Shown: positions 9,487 to 20,578 of the stretch, one piece after another
Numbering within the stretch: the stretch's first letter is position 1
Layout: the number at the start of each line of letters is the position of its first letter
DNA from: Bacteroidota bacterium
Lineage (GTDB): Bacteria; Bacteroidota; Bacteroidia; B-17B0; Aurantibacillaceae
Assembly (NCBI GenBank): GCA_947450025.1
Contig: CANFTW010000008.1
Span: 62,001-126,000 of the forward strand
DNA: 64,000 nucleotides
Reading direction: 5' to 3'
The notes under the pieces: model-generated
Seen by the model: the letters and a program-made list of their open reading frames with translations, nothing else
What the model was told of the DNA's origin: nothing
The model's database searches: none
Made by a program: the position numbers and the translations under genes

Positions 9487-11730
9487 TTAAGGTTGTAAAA
9501 TAACTGTTTTAAACGTCGAGCTTGATTTTGAATTTGAAATGGTTGTAAAATAAATGCCATTTGATAATTTAGGTAAACTAATGTCAATTTGATGCTGGCT
9601 ATTCATGACTAAATCTTTTTTCTCAAATACTAATAAACCTTCGGTATTATACATTTTAATCATTAAGGCTTCCTGATCTAAAACGATTGGTTTAATCGTA
9701 AAATTACCGTTGCTTGGATTTGGATAAATTTCAAAGTCAGAAACTTGATTGGTATAATGATATAATCCTGTTTGATAAATTAATTGTTTTAAGGCTTGAT
9801 AGGCATTTATTTTACCAGCTCCCCATAAAACAGGATTTGGAGTTGCAGTAGTGTAAGTATCTTTAATAGCAGTTTGTGCAATAATACCTTTTATTTGACT
9901 TGGCGTTAAAAGTGGATTTACTTGTAACATAAGCGCAACTATTCCTGTGGCCATCGGTGATGACATCGAAGTTCCACTCATTTCTCCATAATAATAGGTT
10001 TGACCATTTAAAGGACTCACAAATGATTTTACAACATTAGTTCTTGATGACCCAGTTGCAGTGTATGCTGTATCATACATACTAACTGCTGATGCAATTG
10101 TTAAACCTGGTGCGGTGATTTCTGGTTTATTTCTGTTATCGGTTGTAGGACCATGGCTTGAGAATGGCACTAATTTGTTGACATTGACATATGAGTTATA
10201 ACTCCATGCAGAACCAGCAATATCTGTATACCCTACTTTTGAAGCATAGGCTCCAATGGTTATTGCTGAGTTTGTACAAGCCATTTCTCCAATAGTAAAG
10301 TCTGTATTACCAGCTGTAGCTCCAGCAACACCGCTCGTTGAAAATGAACCGTAAATGCCACTAGATTTGTCTACATAACCTTCCCAAGCATGAACAGTTC
10401 CTGAATTTGATTGAACGGTTAAGCATAAATTACGAGGGCTTTTACTATAAATATCTAAAAATGCATGAGGTTTTAAATTGTAATCTGAAGCAATTAAACT
10501 TAGTTTAAAATAACATGTATCATTACTATTTCCAACGATAAAGGTATCAATACTTGAATTATTTAATGTAAAGAATCTTGTTTCAGAAACTAATGTCATG
10601 ATGTTGTATAGAGATAATTTTACTTTAAATACTTGTGATGGATCTCCCCATACATCTACCCAGGTTTTTTTCTGAGGGTAAGAGGTATTGAAATTCACAA
10701 CAGTTTTTAATAATGTATCTGTTGCAGTAAAACTTTTTTTAACGTGCACGTTATTGGTGCCATTATTTCCAGCAGAAATTACAAATAATTTTCCAGCACC
10801 TGTTAAGTTATCACATGCTTGACTAAATAGTGATGTTCCGTCATGAGGACCTACTGTGCAGCCCCAGCTTAAATTAACAACTGCGGGTTTATTTTGCGTT
10901 GTCGCATAATTATAAACATAACTCATACCGTCTATAATATCAGACATACCAGCACTTGTCCATTGAGATGCTGGAGGAGTAATGCCTACCATTACAAGAT
11001 CACTTTCGTATGCCACGCCTCTATATTTTCCTGGTGTTTGACTTCCGTATCCTGACCCAGAGGCAATTCCAGAAACGTGAGTTCCATGAGTTTGTAATGC
11101 ATTGTCAGTTCCTTTAGTGACCATGCTTAATGAATCAAATAATTCATGTCCGTATGAAAAACCTGAAGGTGGTGTTCCATTAGTTTGTTGTTCCCACACA
11201 CGTTTAATTCTATATGTAGTTCCTAAAGTGTCATAAAATGCTGGATGAGTATAATCTAAACCTACATCTAAAATACCTACTACCACATTTTTACCAGTAT
11301 AAGCCATGGGTAGTCCAATTCCCATATGAACAGAATCTACTTTGGTAGTTTTGCGGGCTATGTCTAAATTTGAGTATATAGGTTCATCTAACTGAACATA
11401 TTCAATCCCATTAACTAATATAAAATCATTGAAATGACTTTCAGGAATTTGAACAGTCCAAATATTTCCAGCTTTGGTGCCAATATTTACGTTCAGTGCT
11501 TTTAATGCGGCTTCATCAATATTTGGCAATATTTTTATAAATGCGCTTAAATAATAAGTGTTGTGAATTTTTTTAACTACAAAATTTGAATTTTCTATTT
11601 TAAAGTTTATGTTTTTTTTACTGAGCATGTATTGCTGACTTAAGGCTGATAATTTAGCTTTAGAAGCATTTTGCCCAAAACTATTTTGGGATATAAGGAC
11701 TATAACTAATAGTTGTAAAAAGTATTTCAT
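9487..11730 (-). CDS. Secreted S8-family (subtilisin-like) serine protease with C-terminal T9SS type A sorting domain
   Basis: 747 aa; GILDVGLDYTHPAF (Asp), THGTHVSGIASG (His), GTSMSSPMATGIVALML (Ser); C-term FEIYPNPSNGNFTI... sorting signal; N-terminal signal peptide. Confidence 0.93.
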   Translation of the reverse strand: MKYFLQLLVIVLISQNSFGQNASKAKLSALSQQYMLSKKNINFKIENSNFVVKKIHNTYYLSAFIKILPNIDEAALKALNVNIGTKAGNIWTVQIPESHFNDFILVNGIEYVQLDEPIYSNLDIARKTTKVDSVHMGIGLPMAYTGKNVVVGILDVGLDYTHPAFYDTLGTTYRIKRVWEQQTNGTPPSGFSYGHELFDSLSMVTKGTDNALQTHGTHVSGIASGSGYGSQTPGKYRGVAYESDLVMVGITPPASQWTSAGMSDIIDGMSYVYNYATTQNKPAVVNLSWGCTVGPHDGTSLFSQACDNLTGAGKLFVISAGNNGTNNVHVKKSFTATDTLLKTVVNFNTSYPQKKTWVDVWGDPSQVFKVKLSLYNIMTLVSETRFFTLNNSSIDTFIVGNSNDTCYFKLSLIASDYNLKPHAFLDIYSKSPRNLCLTVQSNSGTVHAWEGYVDKSSGIYGSFSTSGVAGATAGNTDFTIGEMACTNSAITIGAYASKVGYTDIAGSAWSYNSYVNVNKLVPFSSHGPTTDNRNKPEITAPGLTIASAVSMYDTAYTATGSSRTNVVKSFVSPLNGQTYYYGEMSGTSMSSPMATGIVALMLQVNPLLTPSQIKGIIAQTAIKDTYTTATPNPVLWGAGKINAYQALKQLIYQTGLYHYTNQVSDFEIYPNPSNGNFTIKPIVLDQEALMIKMYNTEGLLVFEKKDLVMNSQHQIDISLPKLSNGIYFTTISNSKSSSTFKTVILQP

Positions 11731-12002
11731 AATAAATTATTGAATGATTTTAAAATTAACTAGATTGGTTTAGCAAATGTGTTGCGCATCGTTGGTGCTT
11801 ATAACAAATATATTGTTTTATAAAATGAAATGATATTTATTTTCATTAATTCTAAAGTTTATTTAACAATCCTTTTTCCAAAAAATAGATTTTTTTTAAT
11901 ATTCAGTTTATTTCATTTTGATTTTAATTACATTCGATTTTTGTTAAAAAATAACATTAAAAATTTATTTATATTAAATAGTTGACCTATTAAAAATTAT
12001 CC

Positions 12003-14228
12003 ATGAAAAAATACTTTTATTTAATTTTCAGTTTACTTATTTATTTGTTTTCTAACGCACAAACTAATCATTGGGAAACAGCGGTTTATGAAACAGATAC
12101 TTGGAAATATGTTGTTCCAGTTTCTGAACCTGATACTAATTGGCGTAAAATCACTTTTAATGCTAGTTCATGGTTAAGTGGCCAAGGTGGTTTTGGCTTT
12201 GGTGATTCCGATGATAATACAACGATTTCTCAAAACACCTCTGTATTTATTCGTGTAACGTTTAATATTTCTGATACCTCTCAAATAAATTCAGCAATAC
12301 TCAATTCAGATTATGATGATGGATTTGTAGCATATCTTAACAATACTGAAATTGCAAGAGTGAATATGCCTGCAGGTGCGCGCCCAACATACAGTACTTT
12401 AGCAACTGCAAATCACGAAGCGGTTATGTATACTGGTGGAAAACCTGATTATAATGCCATCTCAGCCTCAGCATTGCATGGTATTATTAAAAACGGAACA
12501 AATGTTTTAGCTATTCAAATCCATAATATTACAGCAACCTCTTCCGATCTTTCATCTCGTTTTTGGTTAAATTTTTCTATTAAAAATAGTTCAACTTATT
12601 TTGGGGCAACACCTCCTTGGTTTTACGCACCTATTAATTTTTCTTCATCTAACTTACCAATAGTTGTTATTAATACAGGTAGTTTAAGCATTGTAAATGA
12701 ACCTAAAATTATGGCAGATATGGGAATTATTGATAATGGAAATGGTATGCTAAATCATTTAACAGATCCATTTAATAATTATAATGGAAAAATTGGGATT
12801 GAAATTAGAGGACATTATTCAGCTAGTTTACCTCAAAAGCCTTATGGTTTTGAGACTTGGGATGCAACAGGAACCGATGTGAATGTCTCATTATTAGGAA
12901 TGTCCCCAGAACATGATTGGGCACTATTATCTACTTATAATGATAAAGCATTTGTTCGAAACACACTTTCTAATAATCTTTTTCAAGAAATGGGACATTA
13001 CGCAACCAATTCTAAATATGTCGAAGTTGTCTTAAATGGTCAATATCAAGGTATTTATATGTTATCTGAAGTTATAAAGCGAGACAATAATAGAGTTAAT
13101 ATAGCTACACTTAACACTACAGATATTACTTGGCCAGAGATTTCTGGTGGTTATATAATTAAAACTGATTATTGGAATTCTACTAATTCTTGGCAAACAT
13201 CTTATAGCCCAATTGATCATCCTGGAATGCAAATTCATTTGGCTTACGATTATCCTTCTGAATTAAATATTGTTCCTTCTCAAAAAACATATATACAAGG
13301 TTTTATTTATGATTTAGAAACTGCATTATATGGACCGAACTATGCAGATCCCTTAACAGGATATAGAAAATACATGAGCGTTACCTCATTTATGGATTAT
13401 TTTTTCGTAAATGAATTGGCTCGAAATGTTGATGGTTATAAGAAAAGTTGTTTTTATCACAAAGAAAAAGATGATAGTACGGGTACCATTGGAAAATTAA
13501 AAGCTGGACCTGTTTGGGATTTTGATTGGGCTTTAAAAGATATTTCTGATTGTTCTATTTTCCAAGCGACAGATGGTTCTGGTTGGTCTCACCATATTAA
13601 CGATTGTAATACTGATAATTATTCCCCAGGATGGATGATACGTTTATTGCAAGATTCTATTTTTGCAAATGAATTAAGATGTCGTTATGAAAATTTGAGA
13701 CACACAGTATTAGACACTACATACTTATTTCATTATATGGATTCTGTAAGTATATATTTGAATGAAGCGCAAAAACGTCATTACGGATATTGGGGACATA
13801 TGGGACAAGCAACAGGTACACCAGAAATACAAGGGCCACGTATTTCATTTGTTCAAGAAATGTCGGAGTTAAAAGCGTGGCTTAGACGAAGAATAATTTG
13901 GATGGATGCTAATATGTTTGGTACTTTAAATGGGTGTTTAGTGACGGGTATTGAAAACTATGTAAATAAAAATAATCTTTCTACGGTATATCCTAATCCT
14001 TTTAATGAGGAAATTAACCTTTCTATATATTTAGAGTATGCTCAGGATATTAAACTATCACTTTTTAATAGTTTTGGTCAAGAAGTTATTATCCCAATTA
14101 TAAAACAAGGTAAGCCACATGATAATTCAATTAAACTAGAATTACCAGACAATTTATCATCAGGATTATACATGTTGCGAATTAATACAGGTAATCGTTC
14201 TTGGACAAAAAGTATTGTTAAACCATAG
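12003..14228 (+). CDS. Secreted CotH-kinase family protein with C-terminal T9SS type A sorting domain
   Basis: 741 aa; KIGIEIRGHYSASLPQKPYGFE, LNGQYQGIYMLSEVIKRDNNRVNI, GPVWDFDWALKD (CotH signature blocks); C-term STVYPNPFNEEINLSI. Confidence 0.88.
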   Translation: MKKYFYLIFSLLIYLFSNAQTNHWETAVYETDTWKYVVPVSEPDTNWRKITFNASSWLSGQGGFGFGDSDDNTTISQNTSVFIRVTFNISDTSQINSAILNSDYDDGFVAYLNNTEIARVNMPAGARPTYSTLATANHEAVMYTGGKPDYNAISASALHGIIKNGTNVLAIQIHNITATSSDLSSRFWLNFSIKNSSTYFGATPPWFYAPINFSSSNLPIVVINTGSLSIVNEPKIMADMGIIDNGNGMLNHLTDPFNNYNGKIGIEIRGHYSASLPQKPYGFETWDATGTDVNVSLLGMSPEHDWALLSTYNDKAFVRNTLSNNLFQEMGHYATNSKYVEVVLNGQYQGIYMLSEVIKRDNNRVNIATLNTTDITWPEISGGYIIKTDYWNSTNSWQTSYSPIDHPGMQIHLAYDYPSELNIVPSQKTYIQGFIYDLETALYGPNYADPLTGYRKYMSVTSFMDYFFVNELARNVDGYKKSCFYHKEKDDSTGTIGKLKAGPVWDFDWALKDISDCSIFQATDGSGWSHHINDCNTDNYSPGWMIRLLQDSIFANELRCRYENLRHTVLDTTYLFHYMDSVSIYLNEAQKRHYGYWGHMGQATGTPEIQGPRISFVQEMSELKAWLRRRIIWMDANMFGTLNGCLVTGIENYVNKNNLSTVYPNPFNEEINLSIYLEYAQDIKLSLFNSFGQEVIIPIIKQGKPHDNSIKLELPDNLSSGLYMLRINTGNRSWTKSIVKP

Positions 14229-14245
14229 TCTGAAGTTTAAAAAAA

Positions 14246-14278
14246 ATACTTTACAATTTTTTGTAAAGTATTTTTTTA
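14246..14278. terminator. Rho-independent terminator between cotH-like and acyP
   Basis: AATACTTTACAA-TTT(T)-TTGTAAAGTATTTTTTT: near-perfect 12-bp stem between convergent genes. Confidence 0.75.
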
Positions 14279-14328
14279 AATATTTCTATTTTTATTAGAA
14301 ATAAGCAGTTTGAAAAATTATTATTTAA

Positions 14329-14601
14329 CTATTTTTTCACTTCGAAAGTTTCGAAATTTCTAACTTCACCTTCTTCGGCAATGACTTCTGTAACTTTTGA
14401 TAAAGGCGAGCCTACAAAGCACCAATCAATGAGTTTATTGATATCGTCTTCTAACCCTTCGGCCTCAATTAATACATCACCGCTATGCAAGTTTTTTACA
14501 TAACCTGTTAGGTTACACTTTAAAGCTTGCGCGTGCGTGCAAAAGCGATAAGATACTCGTTGTACTTTACCTTTTACGGTGATGTTGTAATGACGTATCA
14601 A
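14329..14601 (-). CDS. acyP: Acylphosphatase
   Basis: 90 aa; GKVQRVSYRFCTHAQA, LTGYVKNLHSGDVLIEAEG. Confidence 0.92.
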   Translation of the reverse strand: MIRHYNITVKGKVQRVSYRFCTHAQALKCNLTGYVKNLHSGDVLIEAEGLEDDINKLIDWCFVGSPLSKVTEVIAEEGEVRNFETFEVKK

Positions 14602-14602
14602 A

Positions 14603-15589
14603 TTATTTGTTTAGTGTTTCTAAATTACGATGTTCTGTTTTATTTAATTCTTCTTTTGATAAAGATTTGAAATAATCGTACGTAATTTTTAAACCTTCAG
14701 CTCTGTTTACTTTTGGCTCCCAACCTAATAGTTGTTTCGCTTTAGTAATATCTGGTTTACGTTGTTTTGGATCATCTTTAGGCAATGCCAATGAAATTAA
14801 TTTTTGATGCGAACCTGTTAATTTTAAAATTTCATCTGCAAAATCTTTTATACTAATTTCATCTGGATTCCCAATATTGACAGGCAAGTGATAATCACTC
14901 ATTAATAAACGGTAAATGCCTTCTACTAAATCATCTACAAAACAAAAACTACGAGTTTGGCTTCCATCACCAAACATCGTTAAATCTTCACCACGTAATG
15001 CCTGGCCAATAAATGCAGGTAATACGCGTCCATCATTTAATCTCATTTTAGGGCCATAGGTATTAAAAATACGGATGATACGAGTTTCTAAACCATGTGT
15101 TTCGTGATATGCCATTGTTAAGGCTTCCATAAAACGTTTCGCTTCGTCGTAACATCCTCGAGGTCCCACAGGATTTACATTTCCCCAATACTCTTCTGTT
15201 TGAGGATGGACAGCAGGATCTCCATACACCTCACTTGTTGAAGCAACTAATACTCTTGCTTTTTTAATACGAGCAAATCCTAAAACGTTATGTGTTCCTA
15301 ACGAAGATACTTTTAATGTTTGAATAGGGATTTTCAAATAATCAATTGGACTAGCCGGTGATGCGAAATGTAAGATGTAATCAATGTTACCTGGCACATG
15401 AATGAATTTACTCACATCATGATGATAAAATTCAAATTGAGGTAGTTTAAATAAATGTTCAATATTTTTTAAATCTCCAGTAACTAGGTTATCCATAGCT
15501 ACCACCTGCATGCCTTCTTTAATGAACCGGTCACATAAATGTGACCCTAAAAACCCCGCTGCTCCTGTTATTAATATTCTTTTTTGCAT
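14603..15589 (-). CDS. UDP-glucuronate decarboxylase (UDP-xylose synthase), SDR family
   Basis: 328 aa; [78 protein letters not shown] are UXS-specific blocks. Confidence 0.92.
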   Translation of the reverse strand: MQKRILITGAAGFLGSHLCDRFIKEGMQVVAMDNLVTGDLKNIEHLFKLPQFEFYHHDVSKFIHVPGNIDYILHFASPASPIDYLKIPIQTLKVSSLGTHNVLGFARIKKARVLVASTSEVYGDPAVHPQTEEYWGNVNPVGPRGCYDEAKRFMEALTMAYHETHGLETRIIRIFNTYGPKMRLNDGRVLPAFIGQALRGEDLTMFGDGSQTRSFCFVDDLVEGIYRLLMSDYHLPVNIGNPDEISIKDFADEILKLTGSHQKLISLALPKDDPKQRKPDITKAKQLLGWEPKVNRAEGLKITYDYFKSLSKEELNKTEHRNLETLNK

Positions 15590-15604
15590 AATGTCCTATT
15601 CTTA

Positions 15605-16927
15605 CTAGTTTGTTCTAACGCCTATACAGTAGTAACTATATCCTAATTTTTTCATGTCTTGAGGGTCAAAAATATTTCTACCATCAAATAATACTTTTTC
15701 ATTTAAACGATTGCTCACTTCATCAAAATCAGGCACTCTAAACTCTGGCCATTCGGTTACAATTAAAAGCGCATCTGCTTTATTTAATGTATCATACATA
15801 TCCATCGCATATTCGACAGTGTCTTTTAAGGTATGCTTTGCTTCATTCATGGCTACAGGATCATATGCTACAACACTGGCTCCTTCTTTTAATAATTTAT
15901 CGATGATAACTAATGATGGAGCTTCACGCATATCATCGGTTTTAGGTTTAAAAGATAAACCCCATAAAGCAAATTTCTTTCCTTTTAAATCTCCATTAAA
16001 GTGTTTTTTTACTTTATCAAATAACACTTCCTTTTGACTTTCATTCACGTTTTCAACAGCATTTAAAATACGCATATCGTATTTGTTTTCTTTAGCTGTT
16101 TTAATAAGTGCCTTAACATCTTTAGGGAAACAACTTCCCCCATAACCAACACCAGGGTAAATAAATTTAGTTCCAATACGAGCATCGCTGCCAATTCCTT
16201 TACGCACCATGTTTACATCCGCTCCCATAATTTCGCATAGGTTAGCTATATCGTTCATGAAACTGATTTTAGTCGCTAGCATGGCGTTCGCTGCGTATTT
16301 AGTCATTTCAGCGGACGGAATATCCATAAAGTAAATTGGATGTCCGTTCATTAAAAATGGTTTATATAATTTACGCATTAATTCTTCTGCTTCCGGTCTA
16401 TCAACACCAACCACAATTCTGTCTGGTTTCATAAAGTCTTCAATAGCCGCTCCTTCTTTCAAGAATTCAGGATTTGAGGCTACATAAAAATCTAAATTAG
16501 AACCACGTTTTGCTAATTGTTCAGCTAAAGCTTTTCTAACTTTTTCAGCTGTACTCACTGGTACAGTACTTTTAGTTACGATAACAAGTGGATGAGTCAT
16601 ATGTTCTCCAACGCTAGATGCAACTGCTAAAACATATTTTAAATCAGCGGATCCATCTTCATCTGGAGGTGTACCAACTGCTATAAAAACGACTTCTGCA
16701 TCTTGAATACTATCTTTTAAAGAGGTTGAAAAATGTAAACGCTTTTTGTCAACATTGCGTTTTACCATTTCATCCAAACCTGGTTCGTATATTGGTAAAA
16801 TTCCTTTATGTAAATTATCAATTTTTTTTTGATCAATATCAATACAAGTAACATCCATGCCAACTTCAGCAAAGCATGTTCCTGTTACTAATCCTACATA
16901 TCCTGTTCCTACGATGGCTACTTTCAT
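15605..16927 (-). CDS. ugd: UDP-glucose 6-dehydrogenase
   Basis: 440 aa; VAIVGTGYVGLVTGTCFAEVG, GVGYGGSCFPKDVKAL, WGLSFKPKTDDMREAPS. Confidence 0.95.
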   Translation of the reverse strand: MKVAIVGTGYVGLVTGTCFAEVGMDVTCIDIDQKKIDNLHKGILPIYEPGLDEMVKRNVDKKRLHFSTSLKDSIQDAEVVFIAVGTPPDEDGSADLKYVLAVASSVGEHMTHPLVIVTKSTVPVSTAEKVRKALAEQLAKRGSNLDFYVASNPEFLKEGAAIEDFMKPDRIVVGVDRPEAEELMRKLYKPFLMNGHPIYFMDIPSAEMTKYAANAMLATKISFMNDIANLCEIMGADVNMVRKGIGSDARIGTKFIYPGVGYGGSCFPKDVKALIKTAKENKYDMRILNAVENVNESQKEVLFDKVKKHFNGDLKGKKFALWGLSFKPKTDDMREAPSLVIIDKLLKEGASVVAYDPVAMNEAKHTLKDTVEYAMDMYDTLNKADALLIVTEWPEFRVPDFDEVSNRLNEKVLFDGRNIFDPQDMKKLGYSYYCIGVRTN

Positions 16928-16931
16928 AAAT

Positions 16932-18083
16932 TTATTTCACTAATTCTAATAAGTTATCTGTAATATATTTTAAGGTTTCTTCATCCATTTCTGTATGCAT
17001 AGGTAATGATAAAACCGTTGCACATAATTTCTCAGTGACTGGAAAATCTCCTTTTTTGAATCGGTCGCTTTTATAAGCATTTTGTTCATGCAATGGAATA
17101 GGATAGTAAATCATTGCAGGTATACCACGTTCTGCTAATTGCTCTCTTAATATTGTTCTATCTATGTTGTTTAATTGCAAAGTATATTGATGAAAAACAT
17201 GCGTGGAGTTTTTTGCTCTGACTGGTGTTTTTAATTTTGGATGATTAGCTAAAGCTTTATCATAAAAGTCTGCAGCTTTATTTCTTGCAGCGGCGTATTC
17301 ATCTATGTGTTTTAATTTTGCTTTTAATACAACAGCTTGTATGGTATCTAAACGAGAGTTTACTCCTAATACATCATGCACATATTGCACGCTTTGCCCA
17401 TGATGTGCTACCATTCGTAATCTTTTTGCCAAAGTATCATCATTTGTATATATGGCACCGCCATCGCCATAACAGCCTAAATTTTTGCTTGGAAAAAATG
17501 ATGTGCAGCCAATAGTTCCAATAGTTCCTGCTTTTGCTTTTGTGCCATTACTAAACGTATAATCAGCACCAATTGCTTGCGCTACATCTTCTATCACATA
17601 TAAATTATGTTTCTTAGCTAAAGTCATGATTCTTTCCATATCGGCACATTGTCCAAATAAATGAATTGGAACAATCGCTTTTGTTTTTGGAGTAATCGCT
17701 TTTTCAATAGCTTCAATATTAATATCAAAGGTGTCGGGATAGACATCCACTAACACAGGCGTTAATCCTAAAAGTCCAATTACTTCTGCCGTTGCTACAT
17801 AAGTAAAACTTGCCGTAATTACTTCGTCGCCTGGCTTTAAATCCAAAGCCATCATGGCTATTTGCAAAGCATCAGTGCCATTAGCGCATGGAATAACATG
17901 CTTTACGTTTAGGTATTTTTCTAAATCTGCTTGAAATTCTTTTACCGCTGGTCCATTAATAAAGGCAGTCGTATTTATGACTTCCTGTATACCTGCATCT
18001 ACTTCTGATTTTATTTTTTCGTATTGACCTTTTAAGTCAACCATTTGGATTTTTTTGATAAGTGTCGTCATTCTATTCTGCAA
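16932..18083 (-). CDS. DegT/DnrJ/EryC1/StrS-family PLP-dependent sugar aminotransferase
   Basis: 383 aa; NTTAFINGPAVKEFQ, PCANGTDALQIAM, EDVAQAIGA, SFFPSKNLGCYGDGGAI (PLP lysine). Confidence 0.93.
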   Translation of the reverse strand: MQNRMTTLIKKIQMVDLKGQYEKIKSEVDAGIQEVINTTAFINGPAVKEFQADLEKYLNVKHVIPCANGTDALQIAMMALDLKPGDEVITASFTYVATAEVIGLLGLTPVLVDVYPDTFDINIEAIEKAITPKTKAIVPIHLFGQCADMERIMTLAKKHNLYVIEDVAQAIGADYTFSNGTKAKAGTIGTIGCTSFFPSKNLGCYGDGGAIYTNDDTLAKRLRMVAHHGQSVQYVHDVLGVNSRLDTIQAVVLKAKLKHIDEYAAARNKAADFYDKALANHPKLKTPVRAKNSTHVFHQYTLQLNNIDRTILREQLAERGIPAMIYYPIPLHEQNAYKSDRFKKGDFPVTEKLCATVLSLPMHTEMDEETLKYITDNLLELVK

Positions 18084-18175
18084 ATTATATCATGCGAATA
18101 TAACGAAAATGCGCATACTTTATTTGAGTAAATAATAAAATAATTAGGCTTTTTTACACCCACCTAATTCATTCT

Positions 18176-19600
18176 TTAATTAAAAAAATCGTCTGAAAAA
18201 TTCATCAAATATACTTTTTCGCTTGCCCTTGTAAACGCCGTATACAGCCATCTAATATATTCAACATTCAACATTTCTTTGTTTAAGTAGCCTTGATCTA
18301 TAAATACGCATGGCCATTGACCACCTTGTGCTTTATGACAAGTAACGGCATAATTAAATTTCACTTGAAGTGCATTAAAGTAAGGGCTTTTTTTAAGGTA
18401 AGCCATGCGTATGCCTTTTATAGGTTGATCGGCAACATCCTCCATAACGGCTTCAAATAAAAACTGTTGTTGTTCTTTGGTTAATGCGGATGTGTCAGTA
18501 TTTATTGAATCTAATAAAAGATTGAGAGTGATTTCTGGAGAGTTTGGATAGTCGCATAATTCAACGATGCATTCAGCAAAATTAAATCCATATAACTCCC
18601 GCCTTGCCGTTATTTTTTTTATTTGAAGACTATCTCCATTGGCAATAAATCCTGCTTCCGTTTTTTCATCTAGCCAAAAATAATTGTTTTTTACAACCAT
18701 CATTAAATCACCTCCGCATAAATCATCATCCATATACCTTATTCGTCCCCTAACAGCTTGATTAAATAGGTTAGCTCGCTTGTTACTTCTTGTGACAATT
18801 AACACATCATTAAAGCCATATTTGCTATATGCATTGTTTAATGCATCTTCTAATTCATCACCACTTAATCTTACCACATCTTTGAAAGTTTGAAGTTTAG
18901 GAAATTCCTCGTTTTTTAATTGGATACATTCCCTTAAATGCGTAGCATTCATTAAAATTCCGCTAGCATCTTGCTGTCTAGCAACTTGTTTTAGTTCAAT
19001 GTGTTTAATATTTAAGTGATAAGAGGCTTTCAAATAGTCGATATCTAAAGCTGGGCTTTCATTACTTCCTACTGGTGGTAATTGTGCTGTATCACCAACT
19101 AATATTAATTTGCAATTGTCTCCAGAATAAACATATTCAAATAAGCTCTCCAATAAACTTCCATAAACGGAATCAGAATTTGGATTATCTAGTCCAATCA
19201 TTGAAGCTTCATCTACTATAAACACTGTGTTTTTGTGTAAATTTTCCGCTAAAGTAAATTGTACCCCGCCATCATAGGTTGGTATTTTTCTGAATATTTT
19301 TTTATGAATAGTTTGTGCTGGTTTTTCAGAATAATTTGATAATACTTTTGCAGCTCTTCCTGTTGGAGCAAGAAGGGCACTTTTCCATTTAAAAGTGGGC
19401 AAGGTTTTAGACAAAGCGGCCACCATGTTTGTTTTTCCTGTCCCAGCATAACCTTTAATAACCATGATTTCACGTTCATGATGATTTGATATAAATTCAG
19501 CTAATAGATTAATGAGGTTTGATTGATCATTTGTGGGAATAAAACTTAAATAGCTAAGAAATGTGGTCACGAATGACTGACTATTCATTGGAATATTCAA
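18176..19600 (-). CDS. RecD-like AAA-family DNA helicase / exonuclease V subunit-like ATPase
   Basis: 474 aa; VIKGYAGTGKTNMVAAL (Walker A), VDEASMIG, LVGDTAQLPPVGSNESPALD, TCHKAQGGQWPCVFID, YTAFTRASEKVYL. Confidence 0.88.
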   Translation of the reverse strand: MNIPMNSQSFVTTFLSYLSFIPTNDQSNLINLLAEFISNHHEREIMVIKGYAGTGKTNMVAALSKTLPTFKWKSALLAPTGRAAKVLSNYSEKPAQTIHKKIFRKIPTYDGGVQFTLAENLHKNTVFIVDEASMIGLDNPNSDSVYGSLLESLFEYVYSGDNCKLILVGDTAQLPPVGSNESPALDIDYLKASYHLNIKHIELKQVARQQDASGILMNATHLRECIQLKNEEFPKLQTFKDVVRLSGDELEDALNNAYSKYGFNDVLIVTRSNKRANLFNQAVRGRIRYMDDDLCGGDLMMVVKNNYFWLDEKTEAGFIANGDSLQIKKITARRELYGFNFAECIVELCDYPNSPEITLNLLLDSINTDTSALTKEQQQFLFEAVMEDVADQPIKGIRMAYLKKSPYFNALQVKFNYAVTCHKAQGGQWPCVFIDQGYLNKEMLNVEYIRWLYTAFTRASEKVYLMNFSDDFFN

Positions 19601-19618
19601 AGTGAAAGAAAAATTAAA

Positions 19619-20578
19619 TTAGAAATCAAAGTCAGGACACCTATTAACACTATATTTTTCTCTTTCGTTACCTAATAATGCAATTAGAGGCGTAACACCA
19701 ATCATAAATTCTAAGGTGCGAGGTGCTACAGTATTAAATTTATTAATGCTGTAGTCATAAGCAAATCCTGCGGTTACATTTCGTAAAAAGCGAATTTGGA
19801 TAATTCCTGAAATGAAATCTTTATTTCTAACACTAAATCCCACACCAATTCTTTTTCTGTAATAGGCCATCATATTAAGTTCAATACTTGGTATGTTTGT
19901 AAAGGATGAGTGGATATTGACTGCAGGTTGTAAAACAATGCCATTATCGTAAAAGAATTTTTTACCAAAAGACACGTAAACTTGAGGAACTAATGCTGAT
20001 TTATTGCCTATTTGTTTATCACCTTGTGATCTTTTGTTTTTATATAATTGATGAACAGAAATATCTAAAAAAGAAGTTTTGTTATTGATACTTATACCAG
20101 GAATAAAATCAGGATAAATGAAAAAATAATTTGGATAAGTTGAATTATATACTGGATCATCCTTAGAGATAAGGCTTCTATCTATCGCAAGATACCTTGT
20201 TCCTGCAAAGATTCCAAAGGCCATGGATGTTTTTTTATTAATTGGTAAATGAATAGTATATGATAAATAATAACTCTCATTTCGAAAAATACCCGCTCTT
20301 TCTTTATTCATTAAAAATCCGAAATTATGCCATCTTTTATAACTTCTTTCTGGTTTAATGGTGTAATTTGCACATAAAAAATTAGTGCCTGGAGCATTTC
20401 TAAATCCAATCCATTGTTGTCTGGTACCAGCAATAATTTCTACACCAGCGTTAATATTTGAACCAGCAGAAGCTGGATTATAAAAATAATTATTAAAGGT
20501 GAATTGAGTAAATTGTGCAGTTTGCTGTGCAATGGCAGTTAAATTTAAAAGTGAAATTATATATACAAAATACTTCAT
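19619..20578 (-). CDS. PorP/SprF-family type IX secretion outer-membrane protein
   Basis: 319 aa; signal peptide then QTAQFTQFTFNNYFYNPASAGSN... QQWIGFRNAPGT, characteristic PorP/SprF N-terminus. Confidence 0.88.
   Translation of the reverse strand: MKYFVYIISLLNLTAIAQQTAQFTQFTFNNYFYNPASAGSNINAGVEIIAGTRQQWIGFRNAPGTNFLCANYTIKPERSYKRWHNFGFLMNKERAGIFRNESYYLSYTIHLPINKKTSMAFGIFAGTRYLAIDRSLISKDDPVYNSTYPNYFFIYPDFIPGISINNKTSFLDISVHQLYKNKRSQGDKQIGNKSALVPQVYVSFGKKFFYDNGIVLQPAVNIHSSFTNIPSIELNMMAYYRKRIGVGFSVRNKDFISGIIQIRFLRNVTAGFAYDYSINKFNTVAPRTLEFMIGVTPLIALLGNEREKYSVNRCPDFDF

Noticed and set aside
15711-16037. 108-aa plus-strand ORF
   Set aside because: Entirely antisense to ugd; codon-complement artefact.
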